This document shows positions 1 to 6,418 of a stretch of DNA of 9,969 nucleotides, one piece after another. Source of the DNA: Clostridia bacterium. GTDB lineage: Bacteria; Bacillota; Clostridia; Oscillospirales; CAG-272. The notes under the pieces were generated by a model, which ran no database searches, had not been told where the DNA came from, and was given only the letters and a program-made list of their open reading frames with translations. The number at the start of each line of letters is the position of its first letter. The first letter of the stretch is position 1. Both the position numbers and the translations under genes were made by a program. The stretch is from contig JAGBWH010000240.1 of NCBI GenBank assembly GCA_017629925.1, positions 1 to 9,969 of the forward strand, written 5' to 3'.

Positions 1-153
1 AAAGGAAAGCGGTGCGCTTGTGCCGACGTGATTGCTCAAAATCACAGCGGGCGCATTGATTTTTTCCCCCAAATATACAAATTCTGTTTCTTTTTTGAAG
101 AGTTTCATAAAGCGCTTGAACGCACGAAACCAAGGTTTTCTTTGTTTTTGCAT
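1..153 (-). CDS. N-terminal fragment, putative membrane acyltransferase-like protein
   Basis: An open frame of 51 codons starts at the ATG at 153-151 and runs off the left edge of the window. The start is supported by an AAGGAT ribosome-binding site (160-165), seven to eight bases upstream of the ATG. The N-terminus is strongly basic and amphipathic (many Lys/Arg/Phe, residues 1-22), as in proteins that sit on the inner face of the membrane. It is followed by FVYLGEKINAPAVILSNHVGTSAP (residues 25-48 read in part), where Ser-Asn-His at 40-42 resembles the NHxxxxD block of PlsC/lysophosphatidate acyltransferases. The Asp expected five residues after His is Ala here, so membership is not secure. 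It follows the two-component operon but is separated from it by a terminator, so it is probably an independent unit. The gene itself is well supported; the function is a guess from about 20 residues. Confidence 0.6.
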   Translation of the reverse strand, partial: MQKQRKPWFRAFKRFMKLFKKETEFVYLGEKINAPAVILSNHVGTSAPLSF

Positions 154-184
154 GGTATCATCCTTATGTCATACAAATGTCAGT

Positions 185-238
185 GGCAAAAAGGTGTCAG
201 TTGGTTCAGCGATTTGAGGTGACGCCTCCCCCTTTGCC
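185..238 (-). promoter_or_regulatory. Structured 5' leader of the acyltransferase-like gene
   Basis: On the minus strand GGCAAAGGGG (238-229) can pair with CCTTTTTGCC (194-185), ten pairs including two G-U. Inside it GAGG (228-225) and CCTC (219-216) form a small hairpin with loop CGTCA. No U-run follows, so it is not a simple terminator. It lies 31 bases or more upstream of the ATG at 153. It matches no riboswitch class that I recognise; a chance structure is possible. Confidence 0.25.
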
Positions 239-329
239 ATGGTGAAATTGGAAATGATGTAGAATATATGGTGCACCTTTTACGGTAGCTTTATTTTTTA
301 TTTTGTCATTTTCCCTTTGAAGTCAATCT

Positions 330-338
330 ATCATACCA
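330..338 (-). promoter_or_regulatory. Possible extended -10 promoter for the acyltransferase-like gene
   Basis: The minus strand reads TGGTATGAT (338-330), an extended -10 element (TGn followed by TATGAT, one mismatch to TATAAT). No good -35 hexamer lies 16-18 bases upstream. If used, it would start transcription near 323 and give a leader of about 170 bases. The rest of the interval 154-378 contains no gene that I can see. This is a weak call. Confidence 0.3.
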
Positions 339-370
339 AGCAATACTAAACTGAAACGAAACAAACTCTA

Positions 371-419
371 AAAAACAAAAAAAGAGGTCGCAAAATGTTG
401 ATTTGCGTTGCCTCTTTTT
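371..419 (-). terminator. Rho-independent terminator of the two-component operon
   Basis: AAAAAGAGG (379-387) pairs with CCTCTTTTT (411-419) and an inner stem pairs CGCAAA (389-394) with TTTGCG (402-407), with a small internal bulge. On the minus strand the stem is followed by TTTTTTTGTTTTTT. It begins 17 bases after the kinase stop codon. Because the stem itself carries A and T tracts, it could also act weakly on the plus strand. Confidence 0.85.
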
Positions 420-435
420 GTGAAAATGATTTTGA

Positions 436-1500
436 TTACATGGCGCAGGGGATTTCCACAGAAAAAACAGTCATTTCTTGTTCCTCGTCACGAGACACCG
501 AAATGGTACCTTTATGGAGTTCAATGACGTATTTGGCAATGGAAAGCCCAATGCCATTGCCACTTTTGGCGTGAGATTGGTCTACTTGATAGAATTTTGT
601 AAATATTTTGGTCATCTCTTCAGGCGGAATAGCAGGCCCGGTATTCCCCACTTTCACAGTGAGCCAACTGCCGTTTTGGGTGATATCTATGAGCACACTC
701 CCACCATTATCGGCAAATTTGATCGCATTGTCGAGCAAATTCACCCACACATGGCTCATCATATCTTCGTTTGCCACCACATAAAACTCGTCAAACTCTA
801 CCATAAGAGACAAGTCCTTTTGGCTCCATTGTTTTTCAAGTAGCAATAGGCATCGACGAAGTTGCTCGGAGAGATTGTAGCGGACGCGGTCGGTCAAAAT
901 GGTTTGATTTTCCAGTTTGGAGATTTGGAGCACGTTGGTGGTCATAAAGGACAGGCGTTTGGCTTCTTCTTCGATGATATCAAGATAGGTAATTTGCTTT
1001 TCTCTTGGCAATTCTTTGCTTTTCATCAGCCCTGCAAGTCCGCGAATAGACACCAAGGGGGTTTTAAACTCGTGGGAAAAATTGTTGATAAAATCCGAGC
1101 GCAGGATTTCCACATTTTGCAGTTCTCCCGCCAAGCGATTGAAGCCGTCTTGCATTTGGCTCATGCCCCAGCGTGAGTTAATGGAAATGCGGGTATCATA
1201 CTTCCCTTCTGCCAAAAGAGACATCCCTTCCAGCACGTGGTTGACAGGCTCAAGCCACAAACGAAAGGCAAAGCGAAACAGAAAAGATCCTACCAAAGCA
1301 CTTGCGAGCCCTATCATGATTGCCACGAAAATGGTATTGGTTGTTTCGTCCTGCGGTTTTAAGATTTGGTTTTGCACCAAAGATGTTTCTGCCGCAATCG
1401 CAAGACCTACTGTGAGCAAAATGACGGCAGAAGTGCCGAGCACAAAGGCATTGCGCACCTTTTTGGGCGCAATTTCATATTTTCTCCGACGATTACTCAT
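436..1500 (-). CDS. Sensor histidine kinase, two transmembrane segments, HisKA/HATPase_c
   Basis: This 354-residue membrane kinase would autophosphorylate on His and pass the phosphate to the response regulator encoded just upstream. Order of parts: basic cytoplasmic N-terminus (1-17), TM1 (about 18-37), a very short outer loop (about 38-56), TM2 (about 57-80), HAMP-like linker (about 80-130), dimerisation helix with H-box FSHEFKTPL (His143), N-box NLLDNAIKFA (254-263), a G1 box reading VGNTGPAI (284-291), F-box IFTKFYQVD (299-307) and G2 box GNGIGLSIAK (314-323). In G1 the usual Asp is Asn286, a variation known in some VanS/HssS-like kinases. The outer loop is too short for a folded ligand domain, so sensing probably happens in the membrane or through a partner. 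The start codon overlaps the regulator stop codon (ATGA, 1500-1497), which indicates translational coupling. The ligand and regulon cannot be told from the sequence. Confidence 0.95.
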   Translation of the reverse strand: MSNRRRKYEIAPKKVRNAFVLGTSAVILLTVGLAIAAETSLVQNQILKPQDETTNTIFVAIMIGLASALVGSFLFRFAFRLWLEPVNHVLEGMSLLAEGKYDTRISINSRWGMSQMQDGFNRLAGELQNVEILRSDFINNFSHEFKTPLVSIRGLAGLMKSKELPREKQITYLDIIEEEAKRLSFMTTNVLQISKLENQTILTDRVRYNLSEQLRRCLLLLEKQWSQKDLSLMVEFDEFYVVANEDMMSHVWVNLLDNAIKFADNGGSVLIDITQNGSWLTVKVGNTGPAIPPEEMTKIFTKFYQVDQSHAKSGNGIGLSIAKYVIELHKGTISVSRDEEQEMTVFSVEIPCAM

Positions 1501-2171
1501 ACATTTTTCACCGCCTTATACCCAAGTCCGCGGACATTTTCAATTTGGAATTCTTCCCATCCCTCAAAGCGTTTCCGCAAACGCCCCACGTGAACGGTGA
1601 TGGTTTCCCAGCCCGTGTCGCATTCCATGCCCCATATTTCATCCATGAGCTGAATTTTTGTGAAAATTTTGCCCGGATAGGAGAGCAATTTATACAGTAG
1701 CATAAATTCCTTTTGTGGCAATTCTTGCACCATGCCATGCCCTGTGACGGTGAAGGCATCATAATCCAGCACCACAGAACCAATGACAATGGTTTTATCC
1801 ACCACCATGCGACTGCGCTGGAGCAAAGCCTTCACATGAAGGAGCAACTCTTCCCCGTCCAGCGGTTTGGACATAAAATCGTCTATCCCCAGCCGAAAAC
1901 CTTTTTTTCTGTCTTCGGGCAATTGCTTGGCGGAAATCATCAAAATGAGAACATTCTGTTTGGCTTGTCGCAGTTGCTCGGTAAACGCATATCCGTCCAG
2001 CTTGGGCATCATGATATCCACAATCACCAAATCAATGAATTCGGTCTCAAATATTGACAGCGCCTCCAGCCCATCTTCCGCGCAAAACACCATATAGTTT
2101 TCCAGCTCCAACGCTTCTCTAATAAAAAACCGCGTGTTCTTGTCATCATCCACCACTAAAATGCGAAACAT
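1497..2171 (-). CDS. OmpR/PhoB-family response regulator
   Basis: A 224-residue DNA-binding regulator, the cytoplasmic partner of the kinase that follows it. The receiver domain (about 2-115) has the acidic pair Asp8-Asp9, the phosphoacceptor Asp52 in VDIMMPKLDG, Ser80 in the switch position and Lys102 in MSKPLDG. The winged-helix trans_reg_C domain (about 127-222) shows LPQKEFMLLYKLL, the recognition-helix segment TVHVGRLRKRF and the terminal wing ENVRGLGYK. The frame is open for 47 codons further upstream, but the ATG at 2171 is preferred. It gives the standard MFRILVVDDD beginning, has an AAGGGAG ribosome-binding site seven bases upstream, and lies downstream of a strong promoter whose elements (2199-2227) would fall inside the longer frame. 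Family assignment is firm; target genes are unknown. It resembles HssR/YclJ-type regulators in general layout only. Confidence 0.95.
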   Translation of the reverse strand: MFRILVVDDDKNTRFFIREALELENYMVFCAEDGLEALSIFETEFIDLVIVDIMMPKLDGYAFTEQLRQAKQNVLILMISAKQLPEDRKKGFRLGIDDFMSKPLDGEELLLHVKALLQRSRMVVDKTIVIGSVVLDYDAFTVTGHGMVQELPQKEFMLLYKLLSYPGKIFTKIQLMDEIWGMECDTGWETITVHVGRLRKRFEGWEEFQIENVRGLGYKAVKNV

Positions 2172-2198
2172 GACATACTCCCTTGACTTTTTTTCTTT

Positions 2199-2227
2199 AT
2201 TATAGCACAATTTTAGTAAAATGACAA
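2199..2227 (-). promoter_or_regulatory. Sigma-A promoter of the two-component operon
   Basis: The minus strand has TTGTCA (2227-2222) as -35, a 17-base spacer, and TATAAT (2204-2199) as -10, with one mismatch to consensus in total. Transcription would start near 2192, about 20 bases before the regulator ATG. The -35 hexamer directly abuts the outer 25-bp hairpin repeat that begins at 2228. Confidence 0.85.
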
Positions 2228-2340
2228 GCGCGTTCGCGGACAGCGAACACGCAATGAAATGTGGCTCCGCCACTTGAAATGCCCAAAGGGCATGACAGAA
2301 TGTTTGCGACAATCATCGTAGGGGAGGATATCATCCTCCC
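2228..2340. repeat. Mini-hairpin mosaic, distal part (next to the regulator promoter)
   Basis: This stretch holds no gene. It is a chain of short inverted repeats: a 25-bp element at 2228-2252 (stem GTTCGC/GCGAAC at 2232-2237/2244-2249 approximately), GTGGC-tcc-GCCAC (2261-2273), GCCC-aaa-GGGC (2281-2291), and GGGAGGAT-atc-ATCCTCCC (2322-2340). They are joined by AT-rich linkers such as AATGAAAT and TTGAAAT. The 25-bp element recurs exactly at 2575-2599. The last hairpin is introduced by AATCATCGTAGGG (2311-2323), which recurs with one change at 6501-6513. Confidence 0.75.
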
Positions 2341-2342
2341 GC

Positions 2343-2389
2343 AAAAAAGAGCAAGGATAAAAGGACAAAAAACCTTCTATTCTTGCTCT
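2343..2389 (-). terminator. Rho-independent terminator of the pheST operon
   Basis: On the minus strand AGAGCAAG-A-ATAGAAGG (2389-2373) pairs with CCTTTTAT-C-CTTGCTCT (2364-2348) around an eight-base loop, giving 16 pairs with one mismatch and one G-U. It is followed by TTTTT and then GC. It lies about 210 bases beyond the pheT stop codon; the mini-hairpin array is between them and would be co-transcribed. Confidence 0.8.
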
Positions 2390-2403
2390 GTTTGTTATGA
2401 TAA

Positions 2404-2599
2404 ATGAATTGATGCTGACGCATCATGAATTGGCTCCGCCATGATTTCTCGTCGGCGTGCCGCCGCCTCCATGAATTGAATTGAAACCAATGTGCCTTAG
2501 GGCACAATTCAAGCCGTAGGCAATTTATGAAATCTATGATTTCAATTCATGCAGCCGTAAGGTTGCAATTCATTGCGCGTTCGCGGACAGCGAACACGC
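2404..2599. repeat. Mini-hairpin mosaic with ATGAATTG/CAATTCAT linkers, downstream of pheT
   Basis: No gene here. The stretch is a run of short inverted repeats separated by a recurring linker. Cores: GATGC/GCATC (2411-2424), TGGC/GCCA (2431-2441), a CGGC/GCCG unit (within 2451-2470), TGTGCC/GGCACA (2491-2506), GCC/GGC (2513-2521), TGAAATC/GATTTCA (2527-2544), GCAGCC/GGTTGC (2551-2566, one G-U), and the 25-bp GTTCGC/GCGAAC element (2575-2599). Linkers read ATGAATT(G) at 2404, 2425 and 2471, then flip to (C)AATTCAT at 2543 and 2566, so the array as a whole has inverted symmetry. It ends one base from the pheT stop codon. The cores differ from one another, so it is not a simple tandem repeat. 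Confidence 0.8.
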
Positions 2600-2600
2600 T

Positions 2601-5042
2601 CTACTGTCTAACCTCGCCGCCGAGTTCTCTTGCGAGATCCTTAATCACGCCCTCAGCGCATTTTTCAATTTCGCCGGAGGTGAGGGTTTTTTCGCTTGAG
2701 CCAATGTGGAGGCGCAAGGTGACAGACTTTTTGCCTTCGGGCACTTGCTTGCCTTTGTATTCTTCTACAAAGGTCACGTCGCGCAGAAAACTATCGGGTT
2801 TCTTCTTGCGGAGAGCGGTGGCACAAATGACGTCCCACTTAACATCCACATCAAAGAGAAGAGACACGTCATAGAGGTTAACGGGGAATTCGGGCAAGTG
2901 AGAGAATTCGTTTGTTCTGGAACGGAAAGGACGGAGTGCATCCAAATTCAGTTCAAACAAAATCACAGACAAATTCTTGATGCCACAAGCCATCGATGCT
3001 TTTTTAGAGAGCAATGCCAAATCACCAATCACCTCGCCGCCAAGGCACACGTTGAGCCACACGGTATCGTCTGCCCAGCCCGGCTTTTTGTCGTGGGTGA
3101 AGGTAAAGCCTTCCATGTGGGTGAGGCGAGACATATTTGCCAAAACGCCCTTTGCACGGAGGAACAGGGACTTCATTTGGCCACTTTCGCCCGCAAACGC
3201 ACCCGCAAGGTGGCGTTCTTGGGTAGGCAGTTTTTCTCGCTCGTCATACTTTGAGGTGTAGTTTTCATCTCTGAAAATTTGCGCTTCCTCGAAAATGGCG
3301 AAATCCGAGAAATATCTTTCGTTTTTCACCACAGCTTTGCAGAGGTTGGGAAGCAAAGAGGAGCGGATATAACTTTCGGTGGGAGAAGGCGGGGTGGAGA
3401 GTTTCAGCACGCCTGTGGTGTCACCCAAAATGGCAGACACAAACTCATCGCTCATCCAAGGATAGGTAAACACCTCTTGCATACCGCAACGAATGGCGAG
3501 ATACTCTTTGATCTTTCTCACCAAATCCACATCCAGTTGGTTAATCGCACCTTCAAAGCTGGTGACGATGGGAGTGGCTTCAAAGTTTTCGTAGCCATAC
3601 ATTCTCGCCACTTCTTCCATGATGTCCGCTTTGATGGACACGTCTCCTGTGGAGCGCCAAGTAGGTACGGTAATATGCATATTGTCACCATCAAAGGCGA
3701 GGGTGTAGCCAAGTGCGCCCAATTTTTTCTCTAAATCTTCTTCAGAGATACGTTTGCCGAGACGGCGTTCCAGCCAATTTAGGCTCACATCAATTTGCTT
3801 TTGCACCAATTTTGTGGGATAATGGTCCGCCATTGCCACCACTTTCATCTCAGGATAGAGTGCCTTGAAATATTGCATGGAAAGCGAAAGGGCTTGGTCG
3901 CATCTTTCGGGATCAATGGCTTTTTCATAGCGAGAGGAAGATTCGGTGCGGTTATCGTAGCGCAGAGCGGTACGGCGCACACCGGTGGACTCAAAGTTTG
4001 CCACTTCCAAAATCACCTTTTCGGTGGTGGGCAAAATAGAGTCTTTTGCACCGCCCATCACGCCTGCCAAAGCCACAACACCTTGGCTATCGGCAATCGC
4101 CAAATCGTCAGAGGTGAGGGTAAGAGATTTGCCGTTGAGAAGTAGCAACTCTTCCCCTTCGCCTGCACGGCGAACGGTAATATGACCGTGGATGTGGTCA
4201 GCGTCAAAAGCGTGGGTAGGTTGTCCTGTCGCGAGCATCACGTAGTTGGTGATATCCACCAAGGCGTTGATGGGGCGCATACCCACTCTCCAAATGCGAC
4301 TTTGCATCTCAAACGGAGAGGCTTTCACCGACAAACCTTCCATTTTCACCCCAATATAGCGAGGGCAACGGACGGTATCTTGAATATCCAGTTCAAGCAC
4401 CTCCACGCTGTCGGGCACAAAGGGAGCAAAGGATTTCAGCGGCAGGTCGTAGAGCGCCGCAATTTCTCTGGCAATACCGTAGTGTCCCCATAGGTCGGGG
4501 CGGTTGGTCATGGATTTATTGTCAATTTCGAGAATAATATCGTCCAGGTCAAGTGCTTTTGCCAGGGGCGTGCCGGCTTTGACATCAAAAGACGTCAAAT
4601 CCATAATTTCATGCTCTTCTGCTGCAGGGAACAGAGCATCCAGCCCCACCTCCACAGACGCGCAAATCATACCATAGGATGCCACGCCACGAAGTTTGGC
4701 ATTTTTGATTTCAACAGGCTCGCCCTCTCCGTGCCAACGAACAAATGCACCGGGACAAGCGACCACCACTTTCATGCCCACTTCGAGATTAGAGCCGCCA
4801 CAAACGATATCGTGGAGGTCCTCGTCGCCCGTGTCGACTTTGCACACGCGCAGTTTATCGGCATTAGGGTGAGGCAAAACCTCTTTGATTTCACCCACCA
4901 CAATACCGTCAAAACGTTTGCCCAATTCTTCTGCACCTTCCACCTCAACGGTAGACATGGTCAGGTCAAATGCCAGTTGCTTCAAATCCATGTCAGAGGG
5001 CAAGCTGACATAATCTTTAATCCAATTCAGTGATAATTTCAT
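2601..5042 (-). CDS. pheT: Phenylalanine--tRNA ligase beta subunit
   Basis: The 813-residue large subunit of the cytoplasmic (alpha-beta)2 PheRS, which charges tRNA-Phe with phenylalanine and edits mischarged Tyr. Length is normal for the bacterial family (about 790-815). Domains in order: N-terminal segment MKLSLNWIKDYV, EMAP-II-like tRNA-binding domain (about 40-155), B3/B4 editing domain (about 215-390) with GQPTHAFD (His277) and VILEVANFE (Glu346) in the positions expected for the editing pocket, B5 domain (about 410-480) ending in KADIMEEVARMYGYENF, catalytic-like core (about 485-700), and a C-terminal anticodon-binding FDX-ACB domain (about 714-812). The ATG has an AGGGGG-type ribosome-binding site eight bases upstream and lies 18 bases after the pheS stop codon, so the two are one operon under the T-box. 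Nothing suggests damage. Confidence 0.98.
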   Translation of the reverse strand: MKLSLNWIKDYVSLPSDMDLKQLAFDLTMSTVEVEGAEELGKRFDGIVVGEIKEVLPHPNADKLRVCKVDTGDEDLHDIVCGGSNLEVGMKVVVACPGAFVRWHGEGEPVEIKNAKLRGVASYGMICASVEVGLDALFPAAEEHEIMDLTSFDVKAGTPLAKALDLDDIILEIDNKSMTNRPDLWGHYGIAREIAALYDLPLKSFAPFVPDSVEVLELDIQDTVRCPRYIGVKMEGLSVKASPFEMQSRIWRVGMRPINALVDITNYVMLATGQPTHAFDADHIHGHITVRRAGEGEELLLLNGKSLTLTSDDLAIADSQGVVALAGVMGGAKDSILPTTEKVILEVANFESTGVRRTALRYDNRTESSSRYEKAIDPERCDQALSLSMQYFKALYPEMKVVAMADHYPTKLVQKQIDVSLNWLERRLGKRISEEDLEKKLGALGYTLAFDGDNMHITVPTWRSTGDVSIKADIMEEVARMYGYENFEATPIVTSFEGAINQLDVDLVRKIKEYLAIRCGMQEVFTYPWMSDEFVSAILGDTTGVLKLSTPPSPTESYIRSSLLPNLCKAVVKNERYFSDFAIFEEAQIFRDENYTSKYDEREKLPTQERHLAGAFAGESGQMKSLFLRAKGVLANMSRLTHMEGFTFTHDKKPGWADDTVWLNVCLGGEVIGDLALLSKKASMACGIKNLSVILFELNLDALRPFRSRTNEFSHLPEFPVNLYDVSLLFDVDVKWDVICATALRKKKPDSFLRDVTFVEEYKGKQVPEGKKSVTLRLHIGSSEKTLTSGEIEKCAEGVIKDLARELGGEVRQ

Positions 5043-5060
5043 TCTTTTTTCCCCCTCTCA

Positions 5061-6098
5061 TCAATGGAACTGTCCCAAAAAGCGCAGGTCGGTGCTGTGG
5101 AACAAGCGCACATCATCCACACCGTAGCGCATCATGACGAGACGGTCAAGGCCAATATTAACATAAAATCCTGTATATTCATCGGGATCAAGCCCTGCGG
5201 ATTTGAGGACGTTGGGGTGAGGTGTGCCACCGGGCATAATCTCAATCCAGCCCACGTGTTTGCACACGGAACAGCCCTTACCGCCACACACAAGACAGCC
5301 CATGTCGATTTCAAATCCAGGCTCTACAAAGGGGAAAAAGCCCGCTCTCATGCGAACAGGCACGTCTCTGCCAAACACCTTGGAGAGAATGCTTTTAATC
5401 ATTACCTTACCTGCGGTAAAGGTGAATTCTTTATCCACAATCAAGGCTTCATATTGGAAAAAGGCTCTTTCGTGGCGCGCGTCGGTGGTTTCATTGCGAT
5501 ACACTCTTCCGGGATACACGAAACGATACGGGGGCTTATGGGTTTGCATATAGCGCACCGAGCCACCTGTCAGGTGAGGGCGAAGGCAGAGTTTGTCCTC
5601 GGCTTTGCCTGTGTCGTGTCCCTCAATCCAGTAGGTGTCCATGCTTTCACGAGCAGGGTGGTTGGGGGGGAAGTTGAGGTTATCAAATGCATAAAATTCA
5701 GAGGTGATGTCGTCCTCTTGGAACACTTCAAAGCCCATAGAACGGAAGGCATCATCCAAGTCATAGCGCATTTGGGTAATGGGGTGAAGCCCACCCATTG
5801 GGGGCATCTCGCCCGGTAAGGTATAGTCAAAATCAGGGGAGACCTGGCTGGCTTTTAGTTTCAGCGCCTCTCTTTGAGTGTCAATCATAGCAGAGAGTTT
5901 CACCTTGGCTTCATTGACCGCTTTACCCATTTCGGGGCGTTGCTCGGGGGGAAGTTTGGGCAATTCTTTGAGCAGTTCGGTGAGTGTTCCCTGTTTGCCG
6001 AAAATCGACACTTTCACTTCTTGTAGTGCGGCTTCTGTGGTGGCGGCCAAAATCGCAGCCTCACCTTCCACACAAATTTTGAGTAGTTTTTCTTTCAT
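5061..6098 (-). CDS. pheS: Phenylalanine--tRNA ligase alpha subunit
   Basis: The 345-residue catalytic subunit of PheRS (class II synthetase), which makes Phe-adenylate and transfers Phe to tRNA-Phe together with PheT. It shows the N-terminal coiled-coil region (about 1-85), GGLHPITQM (102-110), LNFPPNHPAR (141-150), motif 2 around FVYPGRVYRNETTDARHERAF (193-213, in part), FPFVEP (255-260) of the Phe pocket, and motif 3 around GLDRLVMMRYGVDDVR (316-331). Two features are unusual: four cysteines as CxxC-x4-CxxC (268, 271, 276, 279), and GFYVNIGLDR (310-319) where most family members read GFAFGxGxER. The frame is open 15 codons upstream, but the ATG at 6098 is preferred because it has a GAGAGG ribosome-binding site and gives the usual N-terminus. 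Confidence 0.97.
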   Translation of the reverse strand: MKEKLLKICVEGEAAILAATTEAALQEVKVSIFGKQGTLTELLKELPKLPPEQRPEMGKAVNEAKVKLSAMIDTQREALKLKASQVSPDFDYTLPGEMPPMGGLHPITQMRYDLDDAFRSMGFEVFQEDDITSEFYAFDNLNFPPNHPARESMDTYWIEGHDTGKAEDKLCLRPHLTGGSVRYMQTHKPPYRFVYPGRVYRNETTDARHERAFFQYEALIVDKEFTFTAGKVMIKSILSKVFGRDVPVRMRAGFFPFVEPGFEIDMGCLVCGGKGCSVCKHVGWIEIMPGGTPHPNVLKSAGLDPDEYTGFYVNIGLDRLVMMRYGVDDVRLFHSTDLRFLGQFH

Positions 6099-6141
6099 TT
6101 CTACCTCTCTATGACGTTTTTTCTTGTTTTTGGGCAGAAAC

Positions 6142-6170
6142 AAAAAATCCGCCCCACACTAAGGGACGGA
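6142..6170 (-). terminator. Regulated terminator of the Phe T-box
   Basis: On the minus strand TCCGTCCC (6170-6163) pairs with GGGGCGGA (6155-6148), eight pairs including one G-U, with loop TTAGTGT, followed by TTTTTT (6147-6142). It is exclusive with the antiterminator because both need the TCCGTCCC strand. It lies 43 bases before the pheS start codon. Confidence 0.93.
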
Positions 6171-6412
6171 CAAAATCCGCGGTACCACCCAAATTCAGTT
6201 TCCAGCCGGAAAACTGCACTCAACACCACTTCAAAACGCTTGTGGCACAGCCCTGCTTATCCCTTTCGGTTTTCGCAGAAAACTCCCGTGCTGAAATTCA
6301 TGCAGGCATCACCGCAAACCTTCCCAGCCTATGAGGTTTGCTCTCTTGATGTGATGTTTCCCTTCACTACTGACACACGTTCAACGCTTGCTTTTTAGAT
6401 ATATGGATAACA
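6142..6412 (-). promoter_or_regulatory. T-box riboswitch, Phe-specific (pheST leader)
   Basis: The leader RNA between the pheS promoter and gene carries the T-box signature GGGTGGTACCGCG (minus strand, 6190-6178) preceded by AATTT. In Stem I the specifier context reads GAA-T-TTC-A (6299-6292), so the specifier codon is UUC, matching the phenylalanine genes downstream. Upstream of it are AGTA of the specifier loop and AGAGAGC with a GCTGGGA distal loop. The antiterminator can be drawn in full: GGG, bulge TGGTACC, GCGGA, loop TTTTG, TCCGT, CCC. Its 3' strand TCCGTCCC is also the 5' strand of the terminator. Uncharged tRNA-Phe should stabilise the antiterminator and switch on pheST; charged tRNA should let the terminator form. 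Confidence 0.95.
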
Positions 6413-6418
6413 AAACTT

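Noticed and set aside
28..222. Two overlapping plus-strand frames of about 60 codons at the left end
   Set aside because: They overlap the start of the minus-strand acyltransferase-like gene, which has a better ribosome-binding site and recognisable protein sequence.
1016..1600. Plus-strand frame of 194 codons opposite the histidine kinase
   Set aside because: Antisense shadow of kinase and regulator coding sequence, with no domain signature or plausible start signal.
2172..2312. Longer N-terminus for the response regulator (start at 2312)
   Set aside because: It would translate the promoter and repeat region; the standard receiver start, ribosome-binding site and promoter all point to the ATG at 2171.
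2404..2599. CRISPR array
   Set aside because: The recurring element is only 7-8 bases, it changes orientation, and the segments between are palindromes of varying length rather than unique spacers of constant length; no cas genes are near.
5064..5819. Long plus-strand frame (251 codons) opposite pheS
   Set aside because: It is antisense to an unmistakable pheS, its composition (His- and Lys-rich) is typical of a shadow frame, and it matches no family I know.
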